From Symsagittifera roscoffensis (taxonomy: Eukaryota > Xenacoelomorpha > Acoela > Convolutidae), in assembly GCF_963678635.1 (NCBI RefSeq), contig NW_026970618.1:1-35153 (forward strand): DNA of 35,153 nucleotides, read 5' to 3'. The notes beneath the pieces were generated by a model. That model did no database searches. It was not told the origin of the DNA and worked only from the letters and a program-made list of their open reading frames with translations. Position 1 is the stretch's first letter, and each line of letters begins with the position of its first letter. Positions 19,389 to 28,774 of the stretch are shown piece after piece. The position numbers and the translations under genes were made by a program.

Positions 19389-22091
19389 ATGGGAATATTT
19401 GGTACGAATCCTTTTCAACCGAAGCGAGTGCCTGAGCGCAGGAAAAAAGCAGAATCTCTCAATGAGCTATCAGTCAACGAGCCAGATACAAGAGCGGAAT
19501 TTGAACGAGACAAGCACGAAGCATCGCAGTTAAAAGGAGCAAAATTGAGAACTAACAGTGGGGAACTTGTGTTTCTCAATGGAGCCTGGAAAAAAGGTAA
19601 CTTATCATGATTTAATTGTATCGACCCAGCAATCCATCAACGATTCAAATTAGTCAAAGTTTAGAAAAATCAGAATGCAGCAAAATTAGAGTTCTCAATA
19701 GAAAGCTTTTGCGCTAATTTACTGTTTATTTAGAGGAGTGGAGATTCTTAAGTAGATACCGTAGGATGGGATTGTGGAGTAAGTTCCCTTCTTTTTTGAT
19801 TTCGTAGTTTTCGAGGCTGTGAGAGAGGACTTTTTCATAATATTTAAGACGACTCTTTTTATAAACGGTTTCTGAAATTTTGCTCTGGAAGTTAAAGCCT
19901 TTAATAATCAAAGTATTTTTAATGCCGAATTGTTGGCAATATCTTTGATCTAAGGCAATTTAATCAATTAAAAACGACACCAATTTAGGTTAATTCGTGT
20001 TTTGAACTCGGTTTTTAAGAGTAATGAACGTATTAAAAACTCTTATATAGGTCTTGGTATTTTTTTCAGGAAAAAGTTTAAAATGCTCTAATAGCTACAG
20101 ACGTGCAATCATACATATTAATGTATTTATGAATGCACTTAGGTATATATGCACTTTTTCAATTCAATTGAAATTCATCAGCTGAAGGTGACGTAAAAAT
20201 GAACTCTCCAAATACGAACGTGGAAATGGCGCGAAAAAAACGTGAACTGTTTCTAGTTTCGAAAGTGAAAATAAATTAAGAGTAATGAACGTGGTGATCA
20301 CTCTTATTGTAGGTCTTGCTGATATTTTTTGTTTTTTTTTTCTCAGGAAGTCTCTAATAACTACACATGTGCGTTCATACATATTAATGTGTTTATGAAT
20401 GCACTTAGATTTATATGCATTTTTTGAGTTCAGTTAAAATTCATCTGCTGAAAGTGACTTAAATAGCACTCCCCAAATACGAACGTGGAAATGGCACAAA
20501 AAAACGTGAGCGATTTCTAGTTTCGAAAGTAGAATTTAAATTTTTTATTTCCAGCGGAATAAAAACTTTACCTGTTGATCCAGTTTTCTCTAGTTGGGTT
20601 AATGTTATCAAAAAAGCGCCAGTCATAGGTTTTTTTTAGAAACTCAAAGAACTCTAAGGGAATCTATTTTTTTTATTTAAAATCCGAAATTTGAGATTTT
20701 TCAGCTAAGTCAGTTTTTTGTTTACTTGCGTTCATTACTCTTTTCCATCTGTCAGTTGGAAAAGAGTAATGAACGCAAGTAAACAGGAAAAAAAACACTG
20801 ACTTTGTTGAAAAAATCTCAACTTTCGAATTTCAAAGAAAAAATAGATACCCTTGAAGCTATTTGAATTTCTAGAACAATTTATGGGTGGCGCTTTCTGA
20901 TAACATAAACTCAATTTGAGAAAACTGATTCAAAAGGTAAAGTTTTAATTCCGCTGGAAATCTAAAAATTAAATTCCATTTTCGAAAGTAGAAATCAATC
21001 GTTCACGTTTTTTCGCGCCATTTCCACGTTCGTATTTGGAGAGGGCTATTTACGTCGCTTTTAGCAGATGCATTTCAAGTGAACTCGAAAAGTGCTTATA
21101 TACCTAATTGCAGGGGCTGACCACGTGCCGATCCAAAGGGTCCCCCTTTGTACTATTTTGGGATATCCATTTTTGGCTGAGTGATCCAAAAATTTTTCTA
21201 AAGGCGCCTTTGGCGCCAATATATATAAATTTTAGTGGGGAGGGCGCACCAAAAAAAACGTAAAATTTTTTCGGTTAATTTTTTCCAAAAAAGTGCTTAA
21301 AAACGCTATTTTTGGCCTCTTTTTCAAAATTTTTGCCTGCGGTGCTGAAGTTTTGGCCAAAACAGGGTCTTTTTAGTGCTTTGGGGAGCTCGGAAAATCA
21401 TTTCGGGCGACCTACAAAAATATCAACAAAAATCTTGACTACGTTCAGAGTCTTGACTACGTTCATTGCTCTTGAAAACCGTGTTCAAAACACGAATTTT
21501 TAAGTGTGGAAATCAACGAAAAACAGAAATACGACATTGAAATGAACAGTTCAAGGTTAATTAACTTTGTTCAGATTCGTTGACCGAAAAGGATATTGCC
21601 AACAGTTTGGCATTAACTATATAAAATAGTTCTTTGCACTAGCGATCTCGCGAGCGTAGTTTTATAAGATTCAGACAAATTCGCTCATGTTAACTCAAAG
21701 AATTGTCATTCATTCTTAAGTTTGACTTCAAAGCATGCTTTTTTGCTGCATGGGATTGTATTGCGAGACAAAACTTTTATGGCTATGCGGGCGAGGCAAG
21801 AGACTCTTGGCCGGGAAGTCCGAGCTCGAATCCCATAGTTGCAGTTTTTTGTAGTCTGAAGTTGATTTTCTTTCCATGTAGATTTTTCCAACTTCTGGCG
21901 ATCGAATTAAATCATATGTTTCAGTGTCACATGGCGAAGATGAAGAGGAATGTGCCAAAATAGAAGAGGAAAATGCAGAATTGGAGGAAAAGAACAATTT
22001 GCTGAAACTGCAGATAGAAACGCTTCTCGATCTTGTCACAGAACACTCGGCCAGTGTACAGACCCTGGAGAAAGAACTTGCGAACATGTGA
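19389..22091 (+). CDS. CBY1-like: Chibby homologue (beta-catenin antagonist, ciliary base protein), two coding exons
   Basis: Coding exons 19,389-19,596 and 21,925-22,091 join in phase 1 (AAAG|GTAAC donor, TTTCAG|TG acceptor) to 124 codons; vertebrate Chibby is about 126. The N-terminus MGIFGTNPFQPKR matches the family's M-P-x-F-G-x-x-F-x-P-K-K start. RRKKAESLNEL aligns with the segment around the 14-3-3-binding serine of vertebrate Chibby, suggesting Ser23. VFLNGAW aligns with its FENGQW. Residues 78-124 are an acidic coiled coil (ELEEKNNLLKL) typical of the Chibby dimerisation domain. Chibby binds beta-catenin and localises to the distal end of centrioles and ciliary base, where it promotes ciliogenesis. 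This copy ends soon after the coil and lacks the basic C-terminal tail of vertebrate Chibby, which serves nuclear transport. The single 2.3-kb intron is filled with repeats. A start at 19,389 is favoured by family match. Confidence 0.93.
19664..19775. repeat. Dispersed repeat family C, copy 1 (inside Chibby intron)
   Basis: The block AATCAGAATGCAGCAAAAT at 19,668 and GTGGAGATTCTTAAGTAGAT near 19,738 are present in reverse orientation at 22,428-22,561 and in related form at 27,621-27,760. Between them CTCAATAGAA-GC also matches. It is an imperfect copy without the full palindromic end seen in copy 2. Confidence 0.65.
20719..20785. repeat. Perfect 29-bp palindrome with 9-base loop
   Basis: 20,719-20,747 and 20,757-20,785 are exact reverse complements, separated by TCTGTCAGT. 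They form the centre of the foldback element. Pairing continues imperfectly for about 290 more bases on each side, for example ACGAACGTGGAAATGGC on the left near 20,480 and its complement near 21,015-21,035. Confidence 0.95.
21113..21430 (+). repeat. Dispersed repeat family B, copy 2
   Basis: Same block order as copies at 4658 and 32,085: GTCCCCCTTTGTACTA, GATATCCATTTTTGGCT, TTTTTCTAAA, CGCACCAAAAAAAACG, TGCGGTGCTGAAGTTTTGG, GGGTCTTTTTAGTG and GGGGAGCTCGGAAAATCA. Closest to copy 3. It interrupts the right arm of the foldback element, so it inserted after that element did. A palindromic GGCGCCTTTGGCGCC lies at 21,203-21,217. Confidence 0.75.
21779..21851 (+). repeat. tRNA-related sequence followed by T6 (SINE-like or tRNA pseudogene)
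   Basis: TGGCTATGCGGGC resembles a tRNA A box and GAGCTCGAATCCC a B box, 42 bases apart as in a tRNA, and a T6 run at 21,845-21,850 could end RNA polymerase III transcription. The stems are poorly paired (three of five T-stem pairs fail), so it is not an active tRNA gene. It lies in the Chibby intron 75 bases before exon 2. Confidence 0.45.
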
Positions 22092-22152
22092 AAGAAATGT
22101 AAAATTATTTGTTGTATAAAATTTGCAGTCTGTATAAATTCTTAAGTTTGTA

Positions 22153-22158
22153 ATTAAA
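22153..22158 (+). terminator. Polyadenylation signal ATTAAA for the first Chibby gene
   Basis: ATTAAA 62 bases after the stop codon, the common variant of the animal poly(A) signal. AT-rich surroundings make chance occurrence possible. Confidence 0.4.
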
Positions 22159-22427
22159 ACAAATTTGTAATTAGATTTTAGTCTCGGTATACATCTATGT
22201 TAGTGTAAACCATATTTGAAATACATAGATTTGGCCCTAACTTTTTTCATTTTCTTCGTTGTTTGATTGTTTGCCGATACAAGCCATGATGTCAACTATT
22301 TGGCTTTATTTTTCATCGGATTGGCTTTTGCAGTCCTGACTATGTACTAAATCAATAAACGGATCTGCTTAACAATATCTCCCGCTATGGTACCTACTTA
22401 GGAATCTGCACCCCTATCAATAAATAC

Positions 22428-22566
22428 AGTAAATTAGCACTGAGCGTTCTATTGAGAATTATGATTTTGCTGCATTCTGATTGGTCGAAAAATCGACCAT
22501 TTTGATCTACTTAACAATCTTCTCCCCTTTCTTGAAAGAGGTGGAGATTGTTAAGTAGATCCTAAT
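22428..22566. repeat. Dispersed repeat family C, copy 2, with palindromic end
   Basis: A segment matching copy 1 in reverse (22,428-22,488) is followed by a stem-loop with a perfect 17-bp outer stem (22,504-22,520/22,545-22,561, GATCTACTTAACAATCT) and further inner pairing. It sits between the two Chibby genes. The palindrome is the hallmark of a MITE end or a self-complementary subterminal region. Confidence 0.75.
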
Positions 22567-22609
22567 CAACAGCATAGCTACATGTAAAGTATATTTATTT
22601 AAGGTCCAA

Positions 22610-23934
22610 ATGACTTTTCATCTGAGGCGTTCTCTGAAACGAAAAGCACAGTCTCTCGTGGACATTCGGGCCAAAGGAGACACAGCTGATCTGAATGTGG
22701 ACGATTGGTCTGAGCCGACCCTCAATTTAGGCAGCGTGGGTAGCGTCAAGTTCAACTCAGAGCAACACATTTTACAACTTTGTGAGATTCGATTTTGAAA
22801 GAACTGTTTTTCAAATTAATGATTGAGTGATTTTAATTTAAAATTGTTTTTGCCTGCTCATTACCCTCAACATACGCATGTATAGTAAATGAGGTGTTTT
22901 AGGAAAATCTCTTTGAGAAACCCGTGAACTAAGGTTCGTGTGAGCTCAATTTAAATATGCTGATTTGATTTGTGGAGGATATCAGAAAGTTTATTCCTAG
23001 AGCCTTTGAATGGGAAGATTTTATGGGTGCCAGTAAATGACAGCTTTCTGGCCTTTGCAAGAAGATGTAGAAAACTGCCCTGCAATCAATATGTTAGGTG
23101 GCTTGACAGTTTTTCACGAAAAAAAAACGGTGATATGTTACAATAGGTTGTAGCTTCAATTTAAACAGCTGGATCGCATTTTTTAAATTATTTATTTCAA
23201 AAGCTAATTTTTTGGCAAATGAAGTGTAAAATTTGAATTTTTGATTAACATTTTCACCTGGCAGACTAATTTATTTACAAAAATTATTTTAGTAAGTAGT
23301 ACAATAGGTTGAAATTGAAATGACTCTAATATGCAAAATATTTCTCAAATTTAATACATGCACTATACTCAAAATTACCACCTATTGTAACATAGCACCA
23401 AAAAAACAACGAGAGAAACTTTTTACGCTACCGTCGAGTTCAATATAACGGTGTAAAATATGTGAGATGATGATGGATGTTTAGGCTCCAATTCCTTACC
23501 AGATGTCAGTCCTCCCGTAGGCAGTAGATTAGCAGAATTAAAAGAAAGGAACTTGGCGCTGAAACACGAGAACGATCTGCTAACGTGGAAATTCAATGTG
23601 CTTGCAGATATGGTAATATCGCCTTAATTTGAAACTCGCTTTATAAATATTTATTTAAATTAAATATATAAAATCAATGGGACCTGGTAGTGTTTTCAAT
23701 TGGTTTACTCCGTTTTATGATTAAAAATTGTCTTCGATCTAACCATTATTCAGATGAATTTTAAAAATCTATTTGGTTTTGTCGATTGAAGTTTTTTTTT
23801 TGTTAAATTATGCAGTTTTTTGCAAAATTTTGACTGTTTCTTGTGCACTTAATCCGTTGTTTCAGCTTGTGGAGCATTTTGCAGAAGTAAAGATTTTGAA
23901 GAATGAAATTGAATGGAAAGAAGGCAGACACTAG
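22610..23934 (+). CDS. Second, divergent Chibby-family protein, three coding exons
   Basis: Exons 22,610-22,781, 23,485-23,612 and 23,866-23,934 join in phases 1 and 0 (GTGAGA, GTAATA donors; TTTAG, TTTCAG acceptors) to a 122-residue protein ending in TAG. KRKAQSL near the N-terminus, EPTLNLGSVGSVKFN (residues 35-49, family consensus P-T-x-N-L-x-x-x-S-L-K-F) and the coil RLAELKERNLALKHENDLL followed by WKFNVLADMLVEH (residues 92-104) place it in the Chibby family. It lacks the M-P-x-F-G start, so an upstream exon spliced at TTTAAG (22,597-22,602) could supply it. Vertebrates have CBY1, CBY2 and CBY3; the orthology of this copy is not decided. It starts 518 bases after the stop of the first gene, on the same strand, and has an extra intron within the coil. 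It is probably ciliary or centriolar; this is family inference. Confidence 0.88.
23121..23407. mobile_element. MITE with 20-bp terminal inverted repeats and 8-bp target duplication
   Basis: GGTGATATGTTACAATAGGT at 23,129-23,148 is inverted at 23,380-23,399 with 19 of 20 matches. The element (271 bp) is flanked by AAAAAAAC on both sides (23,121-23,128 and 23,400-23,407), an 8-bp target-site duplication as made by hAT-type transposases, although the A-run weakens this. A third copy of the ACAATAGGTTG motif lies inside at about 23,301. It lies in intron 1 of the second Chibby gene, with no coding capacity. Confidence 0.8.
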
Positions 23935-24039
23935 TAGTGATTGATTTGCCAAACTTCAAAGTAACTTAGCCTGTACATTGTTAAGCAGTTGTAAATTTGT
24001 ATGTATTGAAATATCTATTGCCTTAAATTTTGGACTGTA

Positions 24040-24045
24040 AATAAA
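24040..24045 (+). terminator. Polyadenylation signal AATAAA for the second Chibby gene
   Basis: A canonical AATAAA 106 bases after the stop codon, followed by a T- and GT-rich stretch (TTTTTGTTTATGG), as expected of an animal poly(A) site. Confidence 0.65.
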
Positions 24046-24061
24046 ATTTTTGTTTATGGAC

Positions 24062-24310
24062 ATTGGACTAAGTCGTGAACATTGTGAATACTCTTAGATA
24101 GGTCATGGTGATTTTTCAGGAAAAAGTTTTTAAATTGTGTAAAGGTAGGCAAACTCCACAATCCAACAGCAAAAAGTAAAGATCACGAAAAACGTGATTG
24201 ATTTCTAGTTTCGATAATAAATTTAATTTTCAGTTTTGCCAGCGAAATAAAAATTTTACCTCTTGATCCAGTTTTCTCAAACTGGGTTAATTTTATCAAA
24301 AGAATGCACT
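24062..24310 (+). repeat. Copy of the foldback-element unit downstream of the second Chibby gene
   Basis: CTCTTAGATAGGTCATGGTG and TTTTTCAGGAAAAAGTTT match the left unit at 20,042-20,080. ATTTCTAGTTTCGA, CCAGCGAAATAAAAATTTTACCT and TTGATCCAGTTTTCTC match 20,512-20,600. It is a single arm without the palindrome and starts just past the poly(A) site. Confidence 0.75.
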
Positions 24311-25079
24311 AAAAAAAAACAAATAAGCATTGTAACAGAAAACAACTTTCAATCATTTTTTAAAGGAAAAATCTATGAATTTTTAAGTTCAAATTTTTTC
24401 CTAATTTCAATAAAACATTCTTGGGTTTTTACTTTTGATTCAGGCAATTTGCGGCAATTGAATTAATAGTTTTTGACATAAAATTTTCAAACCTTATTGA
24501 AGATATTGTATCCCTGAAATCTAATATAAAAAGATATTTTACCTACGATCATTTTTTTGCAAAGTTCTGCGAGTTAAAAATTGTCAACTTCACCATGCTG
24601 TGGACTAATTTATGCACACTTGAAGATTTTATTGATAATGCTGAAAGTGTAAAGCGAGTATGCAAGAGGAATAATTCCGCAATTGTTTCTAGTTGAGTTG
24701 AAGCTAGCCAACTGGTCGTAGTAATTTCGTAGATTCGATTTTCCTACTTGATCTTTGATATTGTCCACAATTTAGGAGTTTTCAATTTTTTCCCCAAAAG
24801 ATTTGATATGGATTAAGCTATGATAAAAATTTACTCTGATATACAAGAAGTTTTTTAATTTATTCAGTACTTAGTGGAAAGTTATGGTTGATTGCGGTAT
24901 TCTCCGAACGGAGTTCGTCCGATTAAATTTGAGTTCGTCTGTCAATTTCTAAAAAGAAAATGAAAATTTTCTATTATATTCTGTTGAAAATGGGTTGTTG
25001 TTTTTGTAACTCTAGCGAGCTTGCGAGCAAACTATATAAGTACGAATCTTCTTTTTTTCTTACCTAACACGCGAAGGTC
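24311..25079. other. Gene-free AT-rich interval
   Basis: No coding exon, tRNA fold or repeat could be supported. A CTAGCGAGCTTGCGAGC motif at 25,013-25,029 with TATATAAG after it resembles CTAGCGATCTCGCGAGC with TTATAAG at 21,640-21,670, upstream of another tRNA-like sequence. Confidence 0.4.
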
Positions 25080-25300
25080 AAGCAGTGTTCATTAAAATTG
25101 ACACATCATCTCGAGGTCGCAGATCGAACCCGAGAAGTAGTCGAATTTTCAATAATTCGAGGCTTAATTGTGCTCTTTTTATTGAACTTTATAAAGCCGT
25201 TTTTTGTCGTGTTCTCGCTAGTGCAGCGTGTTTGTATTTAATAACTTTGAGAACGAGCGAGCAGTGAATTTTTAGTCTCCTAGTGAAAGTTTTTTTTAAA
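25080..25300 (+). repeat. tRNA-related SINE-like repeat, diverged copy
   Basis: The block GGTCGCAGATCGAACCCGAG (B-box-like, 25,115-25,134) through AATTCGAGGC, then TTTATAAAGCCGTTTTTTG and GTGTTCTCGCTAGTGC, lines up in order with 28,833-28,950. The A-box end is degenerate. With the other copy it defines a tRNA-headed dispersed repeat of about 220 bp. Confidence 0.55.
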
Positions 25301-25466
25301 AAATGGCAGTTTTGATCCATATAGTAAAAAAAACCACCGAAACGCTGGGGCGATGGAGGTTTTTCAAAAATACAACACCGAAAGGGGATTGCTTTTGGTG
25401 GAAAAGTGGTTTACTGGTTCTGAGGGGTAGGGGTATGGTGTAATTGTCTAAGGGTCAAACATTGAG

Positions 25467-25844
25467 CAGGGTTGCTTGATTTGAATCATTGATTAAATCC
25501 GATTAAGTCTTGATTTTAGTCAGAGCTTTTCTTCGATTTAAATCAAAGGAAATTCCAACTTGAGTGGCGTGTTTTTTTCCGCCAATTACCCGCTAACTAT
25601 CACCCGCCAGTTCTGTAAAACTGGTCTTTTGTATACCTGTTGTAAATCAAAACTGAAAGTTGATCAACTGTTTCCATAATTAACTTGATTTCGAAAAATT
25701 TTCTAGCACTACTTTTGTTTTTACTAAGATACTCGGCAGTTTTCGAAAAACCAGATAAATCAAAAAAATTGGTTTAAATCCAAAAAAAAACGATTCATTT
25801 GTTCTTTTTTTTCTAATTTATATATTGGTTTTTATGCAACCCTG
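25467..25844. mobile_element. hAT-like non-autonomous element with CAGGGTTGC ends
   Basis: CAGGGTTGC at 25,467-25,475 is inverted as GCAACCCTG at 25,836-25,844, and the interior is rich in self-complementary GATTTAAATC-like motifs (TCGATTTAAATCA at about 25,530, GGTTTAAATCC at about 25,770). CAGGG ends are typical of hAT elements. Flanking 8-mers do not match, so a target duplication is not seen, and the right end is duplicated (next entry), so boundaries may differ. Confidence 0.6.
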
Positions 25845-25982
25845 GCTGTTGTATCCTTACTTAAAATATCACAAAAAAAATCGATTTAAAACAAAAAAAT
25901 AAGATTTTTTTTTTCAAGAAGGTAAATATAACTTTCATGCAACCCTTGTTGTTTTAGCCTTACTTAAAATATCATAAAATAC
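25827..25982. repeat. Duplicated right end of the hAT-like element
   Basis: ATGCAACCCT followed by TGTTGTATCCTTACTTAA, then AATATCA, at 25,834 recurs with few changes at 25,937, 103 bases later. It looks like a second, partial copy of the element's end, or a tandem duplication. Confidence 0.75.
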
Positions 25983-27138
25983 CGCAACAAATTGAATCTT
26001 TTTGTAAATAAGTCTGAAAAACTTTTTTTCTAAATGTTTTTCGTTAGAATCGGATTCTAAACTGAGAAGGTTTGAACCAGATTGTATAACTGAAGATTGC
26101 ACGACGTTGAAAAGTTTGTTGAACCTGTGAAAAAGTATAGAGAAACCGACAAACTCACGCACAAAATGTAAATTGCATCTACGCAAACAATCAAGAAAGC
26201 AGCAAAAGGAAGCTTCAAATTGGGAAATTACAACGCAAGCACTGTATTTTAAGCTTTACGGAAATAACTGAACCAAAAAAAATCAGAAAAAATTCGCAAA
26301 ACACAGCAGCATTAAAAAGCTTTTAGTTTTTAGTGCGAGCCCTATGTAAAATTATAAAAATGGAATGCGTCATTTGAAGTCAACTTACGAAAGGAAATTT
26401 ACAAGCACATTTGAAAATAGATAAAAAGTCAAAACAGAAAAGAGACACAAAAGACAAAGTCAGCAAAAGGAACACGAAACGGTGAACAGTTTTAAGCTTT
26501 CTTGAAAACTAAATCATTCAAATAAGCAAATATTTAGTTTGATCATCCTTCAAACTTAAAACTAACTAATAATTTAATTTTCATAAAACGATTTCTTCTC
26601 TAAAATCTAAAACTCCTTCAGTTGACTGATTGCTTCAAAGTTTTTCAAATTAGCCACTGGTACACGTAGTTCAACTTGATTAATAGGTTGTTTTTATCAA
26701 CGGATAAATAATCGCGCGGCGCAAATAACCCTGTGAAATGCGCTTTCATCAGAAAAACGGATCTGCCTTTTTTCCCCTAAATATAAACTGTACCCCTGTA
26801 AGTTTTGAGAATGTTAAAATTACTGATTGTAGGAATCAAATTGAATACTTTCTACAAACTGCGCTATCTAGAAGAAGCGTCTTTTGCCAATGATGGGAGC
26901 GTTTTTCCAAAAAGCAACCACATTTATTGGGACGCTTAACTGTGCACTATTTAATCATTTCTTTAATTCTTAATTTTTAAATCACTTGACTGACATGAAA
27001 AAAATAAAGAAAAAATCTGCGTGAACCAATATTTCTGTATGTCTCGATAAAGGACACTTAGGGCCCAGCTACAGCTGGAGGAACCTGTTTGATATTTTTG
27101 AATTTGTTATATTAATGCGGGACGAAAAGCGTAACGTC
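25983..27138. other. Gene-free AT-rich interval
   Basis: About 1.1 kb in which no open frame has recognisable content and no RNA or repeat was identified. The minus-strand frame at 25,935-26,186 overlaps the duplicated transposon end and is not taken as a gene. Confidence 0.45.
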
Positions 27139-27635
27139 AAAAATTGGACTTTGCCCGAAACATTAGTTGTTTCTACTGAAAAAAGTGAGTAACAATTTTG
27201 AGTTTTTAGATTTTTCCAAGACATAACCTTTCTCTCAGAAAAAATAAGGAATAACCGCTTCTGCAGGAAACAGATTTGATAGAGTATTTTAGAAATATTT
27301 AAGAAAATTAACAATTTCTCAGTCAAGTTTTGATGATGTTTGAAGTATGTTTTGGAAGCTGTTCTCAGTGTCGAGTTCAATTTTTGAATCTACTTTACAA
27401 TCTCTGTAGAAAAATTGGACTTTGCCCGAAACATTAGTTGTTTCTACTGAAAAAAGTGAGTAACAATTTTGAGTTTTTAGATTTTCCCAAGACATAACCT
27501 TTCTCTCAGAAAAAATAAGGAAATTGTATTTCAGAAAATTAACAATTTCTCAGTCAAGTTTTGATGATGTTTGAAGTTTGTTTTGGAAGCTGTTCTCAGT
27601 GTCGAGATCAATTTTTGAATCTACTTTACAATCTC
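27139..27635. repeat. Direct tandem duplication, units 266 and 226 bp
   Basis: Unit 1 (27,139-27,404) and unit 2 (27,410-27,635) both begin AAAAATTGGACTTTGCCCGA and end CTACTTTACAATCTC, with long stretches identical. Unit 2 lacks about 40 internal bases. Both ends carry half of the family C palindrome, so the duplication may have arisen through that element. Near identity implies it is recent. Confidence 0.93.
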
Positions 27636-27765
27636 CCCCTTTCAAGAAAGGGAGGGGGAGATTGTTAACTAGGTTCAGTTAGTCGAGTTTTCGACCAATC
27701 AGAAAGCTGCAAAAATAGAACCATCAAAACAAAGCGCTAGTGCTATTTTTAAAATTGTGATTGGT
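27621..27765. repeat. Dispersed repeat family C, copy 3, with palindrome
   Basis: A stem of about 23 pairs forms between 27,621-27,643 and 27,646-27,672 (ACAATCTCCCCCTTTC with GAAAGGGAGGGGGAGATTGT), with a loop of only two bases. It continues with GACCAATCAGAAAGCTGCAA, the same interior block as copies 1 and 2. Confidence 0.75.
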
Positions 27766-28771
27766 GTTTTTTTTTCAAGCTTGTTTGTCCCTTCACCACT
27801 GCGCTAGAATCGACCCAGTTTTGAAAAAAAATGAAATGCATTTTAACGGTTTAGCGTACGTTGTATCAAAAATCGTGGAATTTTTTTTTTCATTAAATGT
27901 TAGTACCCTGCATTCTTTTTTATCATTGCGATTATGAGTGATCACAAATTTTCAGAGACCGTGGCTACCCTGTTGAAACAGTAATGAAAACTTTTGTACA
28001 ATAATAAATAAAGCGCGTAATTTTCATGCATCTAAGTTTTAGCTTCGGTGATTTGACTTTTGGCATTTTTTTATCCACACTCGATTATTTTTTTAGTTGT
28101 GTTCTCCTAGAAACTCAGTGAGACTTAAATTGTTTATTTTAAGTGCAAAAACCTTATAATATTCAGATTCACAATTTGTTTTTTTTTTCATTGTTAAGCC
28201 AGCTACCATTTTTTTTCAAAGAATCAGCTTTCATTAGTTTAAAATCTGTTCTATAAGCTGGTCTTGAAAGTTTCAAAAAAGTTATCAGCTAATTCCTCAC
28301 TTTCTTTTTTTCTCGACCTCCTTTTTTCTGAGAAGTGTTTTCAATATTTGCGAAGGTTCACTTTAATACACTTGCAAAGCGAATGTGTTCTTGCAAACAT
28401 TTTTTCCCCGACCTAAGTCTGAAACATTGGTGCCAATTTTTTCGTAGCATGTGTTTCACATTCTATAATTAATCAAATCACACAATTGATGCATTTTTAA
28501 ATCACCAAATAAACCGAAAATGGTGATTTGTTTCAAACAACATAACAATAATGAAAACTCGACCTCAGTATTTTTCTATCTCAATATATCTAGGAATTAT
28601 TTTGAAATGCATAGTTCATACATAATATAGTTTTATGCTTTGCAATTTGGTAACTGCAAAGTTAGTGTGGATGCCTGAAATTTGTTATAATCCAAATTAT
28701 TACTTGCAAAAATAAGTCTATTTGTATTTGGTGTCACTTATCCTTTATTCGTTCTTGTGTTTGTCGGTTGT
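27766..28771. other. Gene-free AT-rich interval
   Basis: About 1 kb of low-complexity A/T-rich sequence. No gene, RNA or repeat was seen, apart from a loose GGTGATTTG/CAAATCACC complement around 28,495-28,530. Confidence 0.45.
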
Positions 28772-28774
28772 TAA

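Larger units (their letters stand above)
19992..21498. mobile_element. Nested foldback/MITE-like element in the Chibby intron
   Basis: The outer ends 19,992-20,030 and 21,460-21,498 are inverted repeats of 39 bases matching at 36. Inside, a roughly 260-bp unit beginning AAGAGTAATGAACG is repeated directly at 20,017 and 20,278. From about 20,400 to 21,107 the sequence is a large palindrome centred near 20,752. The motif GAGTAATGAACG or its complement occurs five times, at unit boundaries. A copy of dispersed repeat B (21,113-21,430) has inserted in the right arm. There is no coding capacity; it is a non-autonomous element. A related copy lies at 24,062-24,310 downstream of the second Chibby gene. 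Confidence 0.85.
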
